From Bacillota bacterium (lineage in GTDB: Bacteria > Bacillota > Clostridia > Lachnospirales > Lachnospiraceae), in NCBI GenBank assembly GCA_023386815.1, contig JAEWIZ010000005.1, positions 1 through 64,000 of the forward strand: a stretch of 64,000 nucleotides of DNA, given 5' to 3'. Under the pieces are notes generated by a model that was not told the origin of the DNA, ran no database searches, and saw only the letters and a program-made list of their open reading frames with translations. Every line of letters starts with the position of its first letter. Position 1 is the stretch's first letter. Below are positions 62,956-64,000 of the stretch, piece by piece. Both the position numbers and the translations under genes were made by a program.

Positions 62956-64000
62956 AATGAAAAAAGAGCCTCTCTTTCATGTTGTTAAAAAGGCTGAGGT
63001 ATCCTATGGAAAGACTATAATGTTATCCTTGCTGGCGGTAATCATTGCAATTATTGCTGGTGGTATCTTCATTCTTGCGATTGGACACAATCCATTTGAA
63101 ATCTATGGTTCCATTGTGCAGGGAGCCTGGAGAAGTAAGATTGCAGCGAAGGGAACGATAAAAATAGCAATTCCTTTATTAATTGCAGCCTTAGGCATTA
63201 CACCTGCGTTTCAGATGAAATTTTGGAACATTGGTGCAGAAGGACAGATCATTATGGGCGGTATTTTTGCTACCTATTTTGCCTTGTTCCTAACGGGGCT
63301 TCCTCACTGGATCTTGCTGATCCTTATGTTTATTGCAGGAGCAGTTGGTGGTGGCTTATGGGGACTCATTCCTGCTTATTTTAAGACCAAGTATGGTACC
63401 AATGAGACCTTGTTCACCTTAATGATGAATTATATAGCATTGTATATGATTAAATATCTAACAGAAGGACCATGGCGTGATCCAGCTTCTTCCGGATTTC
63501 CGAAGATTGCCACCTTTGTACCGAACGCAAGACTTGACCAGATTTTGGGGGTACATGCGGGATGGTTAATAGGTTTAATTCTAGTTGTAGTAATGTTCAT
63601 CTACTTGAGATTTTCAAAACAGGGATATGAAATCAGTGTTGTTGGTGAGAGCACGAATACCGCAAGGTATGCTGGTATGAATGTTAAAAAGATTGTGATA
63701 CGGACCATGTTTCTCAGTGGTGCTATTTGTGGTATTGCAGGCATGTGCCAGGTCAGCGGTGCTGCTTATACCTTAGGTGAGGGAGTAGCAGGCGGTGTAG
63801 GTTTTACAGCCATAATTGTTGCCTGGCTGGCAAAATTGAATCCGATTATTATTTTAATTGTAACAGTGTTGTTTAGTATGCTGGACAAGGGCTGTAGTGT
63901 AATGCAGAGTGAGTTTGGATTGTCCCCTGCGGTGTCCTCCATTTTACAAGGTATTATCCTATTCTCAATTCTAGCCCTTGATTTCTTTAACCGTTATCGT
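62939..64000 (+). CDS. Nucleoside ABC importer, permease (3' end beyond window)
   Basis: The reading frame is open for 354 codons to the window end. It has at least eight hydrophobic segments and the BPD_transp_2 pattern: FWNIGAEGQIIMGGIFATYF, TLMMNYIALYMIKYL and VVGESTNTARYAGMNVKKI, as in NupP/YufP-type permeases. It overlaps the ATPase gene by 17 bases, implying coupling. The second permease (NupQ/YufQ type) is expected just past the edge. Confidence 0.9.
   Translation, partial: MERSIRMKKEPLFHVVKKAEVSYGKTIMLSLLAVIIAIIAGGIFILAIGHNPFEIYGSIVQGAWRSKIAAKGTIKIAIPLLIAALGITPAFQMKFWNIGAEGQIIMGGIFATYFALFLTGLPHWILLILMFIAGAVGGGLWGLIPAYFKTKYGTNETLFTLMMNYIALYMIKYLTEGPWRDPASSGFPKIATFVPNARLDQILGVHAGWLIGLILVVVMFIYLRFSKQGYEISVVGESTNTARYAGMNVKKIVIRTMFLSGAICGIAGMCQVSGAAYTLGEGVAGGVGFTAIIVAWLAKLNPIIILIVTVLFSMLDKGCSVMQSEFGLSPAVSSILQGIILFSILALDFFNRYR

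Overview
The window looks like chromosome of an anaerobic, spore-forming, low-GC Firmicute, most likely a Lachnospiraceae (Clostridium cluster XIVa) member. Supporting signs are AGGAGG-type ribosome binding sites nearly everywhere, clostridial glgB-glgC-glgD-glgA order, a PPi-type phosphofructokinase, [FeFe]-hydrogenase maturases, a CooS-type carbon monoxide dehydrogenase homologue, and sporulation-type proteins (CotF-like coat protein, GerMN lipoprotein). The genus assignment is inference. No phage, integrase, rRNA, tRNA or CRISPR array was seen; the only mobile-element-like sequence is a multi-hairpin element at the left edge.

Layout. 1-6.0 kb: omega-RNA-like structured element, a TruA paralogue whose catalytic Asp is Glu, CBS-domain protein, metallophosphoesterase, zinc-ribbon protein, canonical TruA, DUF503 protein, and a 25-residue Lys-rich peptide with its own promoter and terminator. 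6-12 kb: nitroreductase, PPi-phosphofructokinase, polysaccharide deacetylase, GerMN lipoprotein, SDR. 12.3-17 kb: divergent CooS, GNAT, and an NfeD-FloA membrane-microdomain operon with an unknown third gene. 17-24 kb: two ABC exporters around a two-component system, with 11-bp-phased repeats in front of the second exporter. 24-28.4 kb: hydE, hydG and a short hydF lacking the iron-sulfur domain, behind an attenuator-like leader. 28.5-38.4 kb: WG-repeat/DUF3298 protein, then the glycogen synthesis operon and a second, divergent glycogen synthase homologue. 38.4-41 kb: coat protein, diguanylate cyclase, SDR.

41-43.4 kb (most interesting): a MutS2-like ATPase without the Smr domain, expressed from a strong promoter through a roughly 350-nt leader with a 12-codon ORF, a long-range helix that would sequester that ORF, and up to three terminators. 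This is the design of ribosome-stall-controlled attenuation, known from antibiotic-inducible ABC-F and HflX-type genes. It suggests an inducible ribosome-rescue or antibiotic-tolerance factor.

43.6-54 kb: MarR regulator, PG-binding-domain protein, methyltransferase, YyaL-type protein, CarD regulator, GH2 beta-galactosidase and a convergent AraC regulator. 54-57.2 kb: a complete Agr-type peptide quorum-sensing locus (agrA, agrC, agrD, agrB), including a 45-residue agrD, with a near-identical 14-15 bp motif upstream of both halves. 57.4-64 kb: SIMPL protein, PadR regulator with a canonical operator, xanthine phosphoribosyltransferase and a BMP-type nucleoside ABC importer whose permease runs off the window end.
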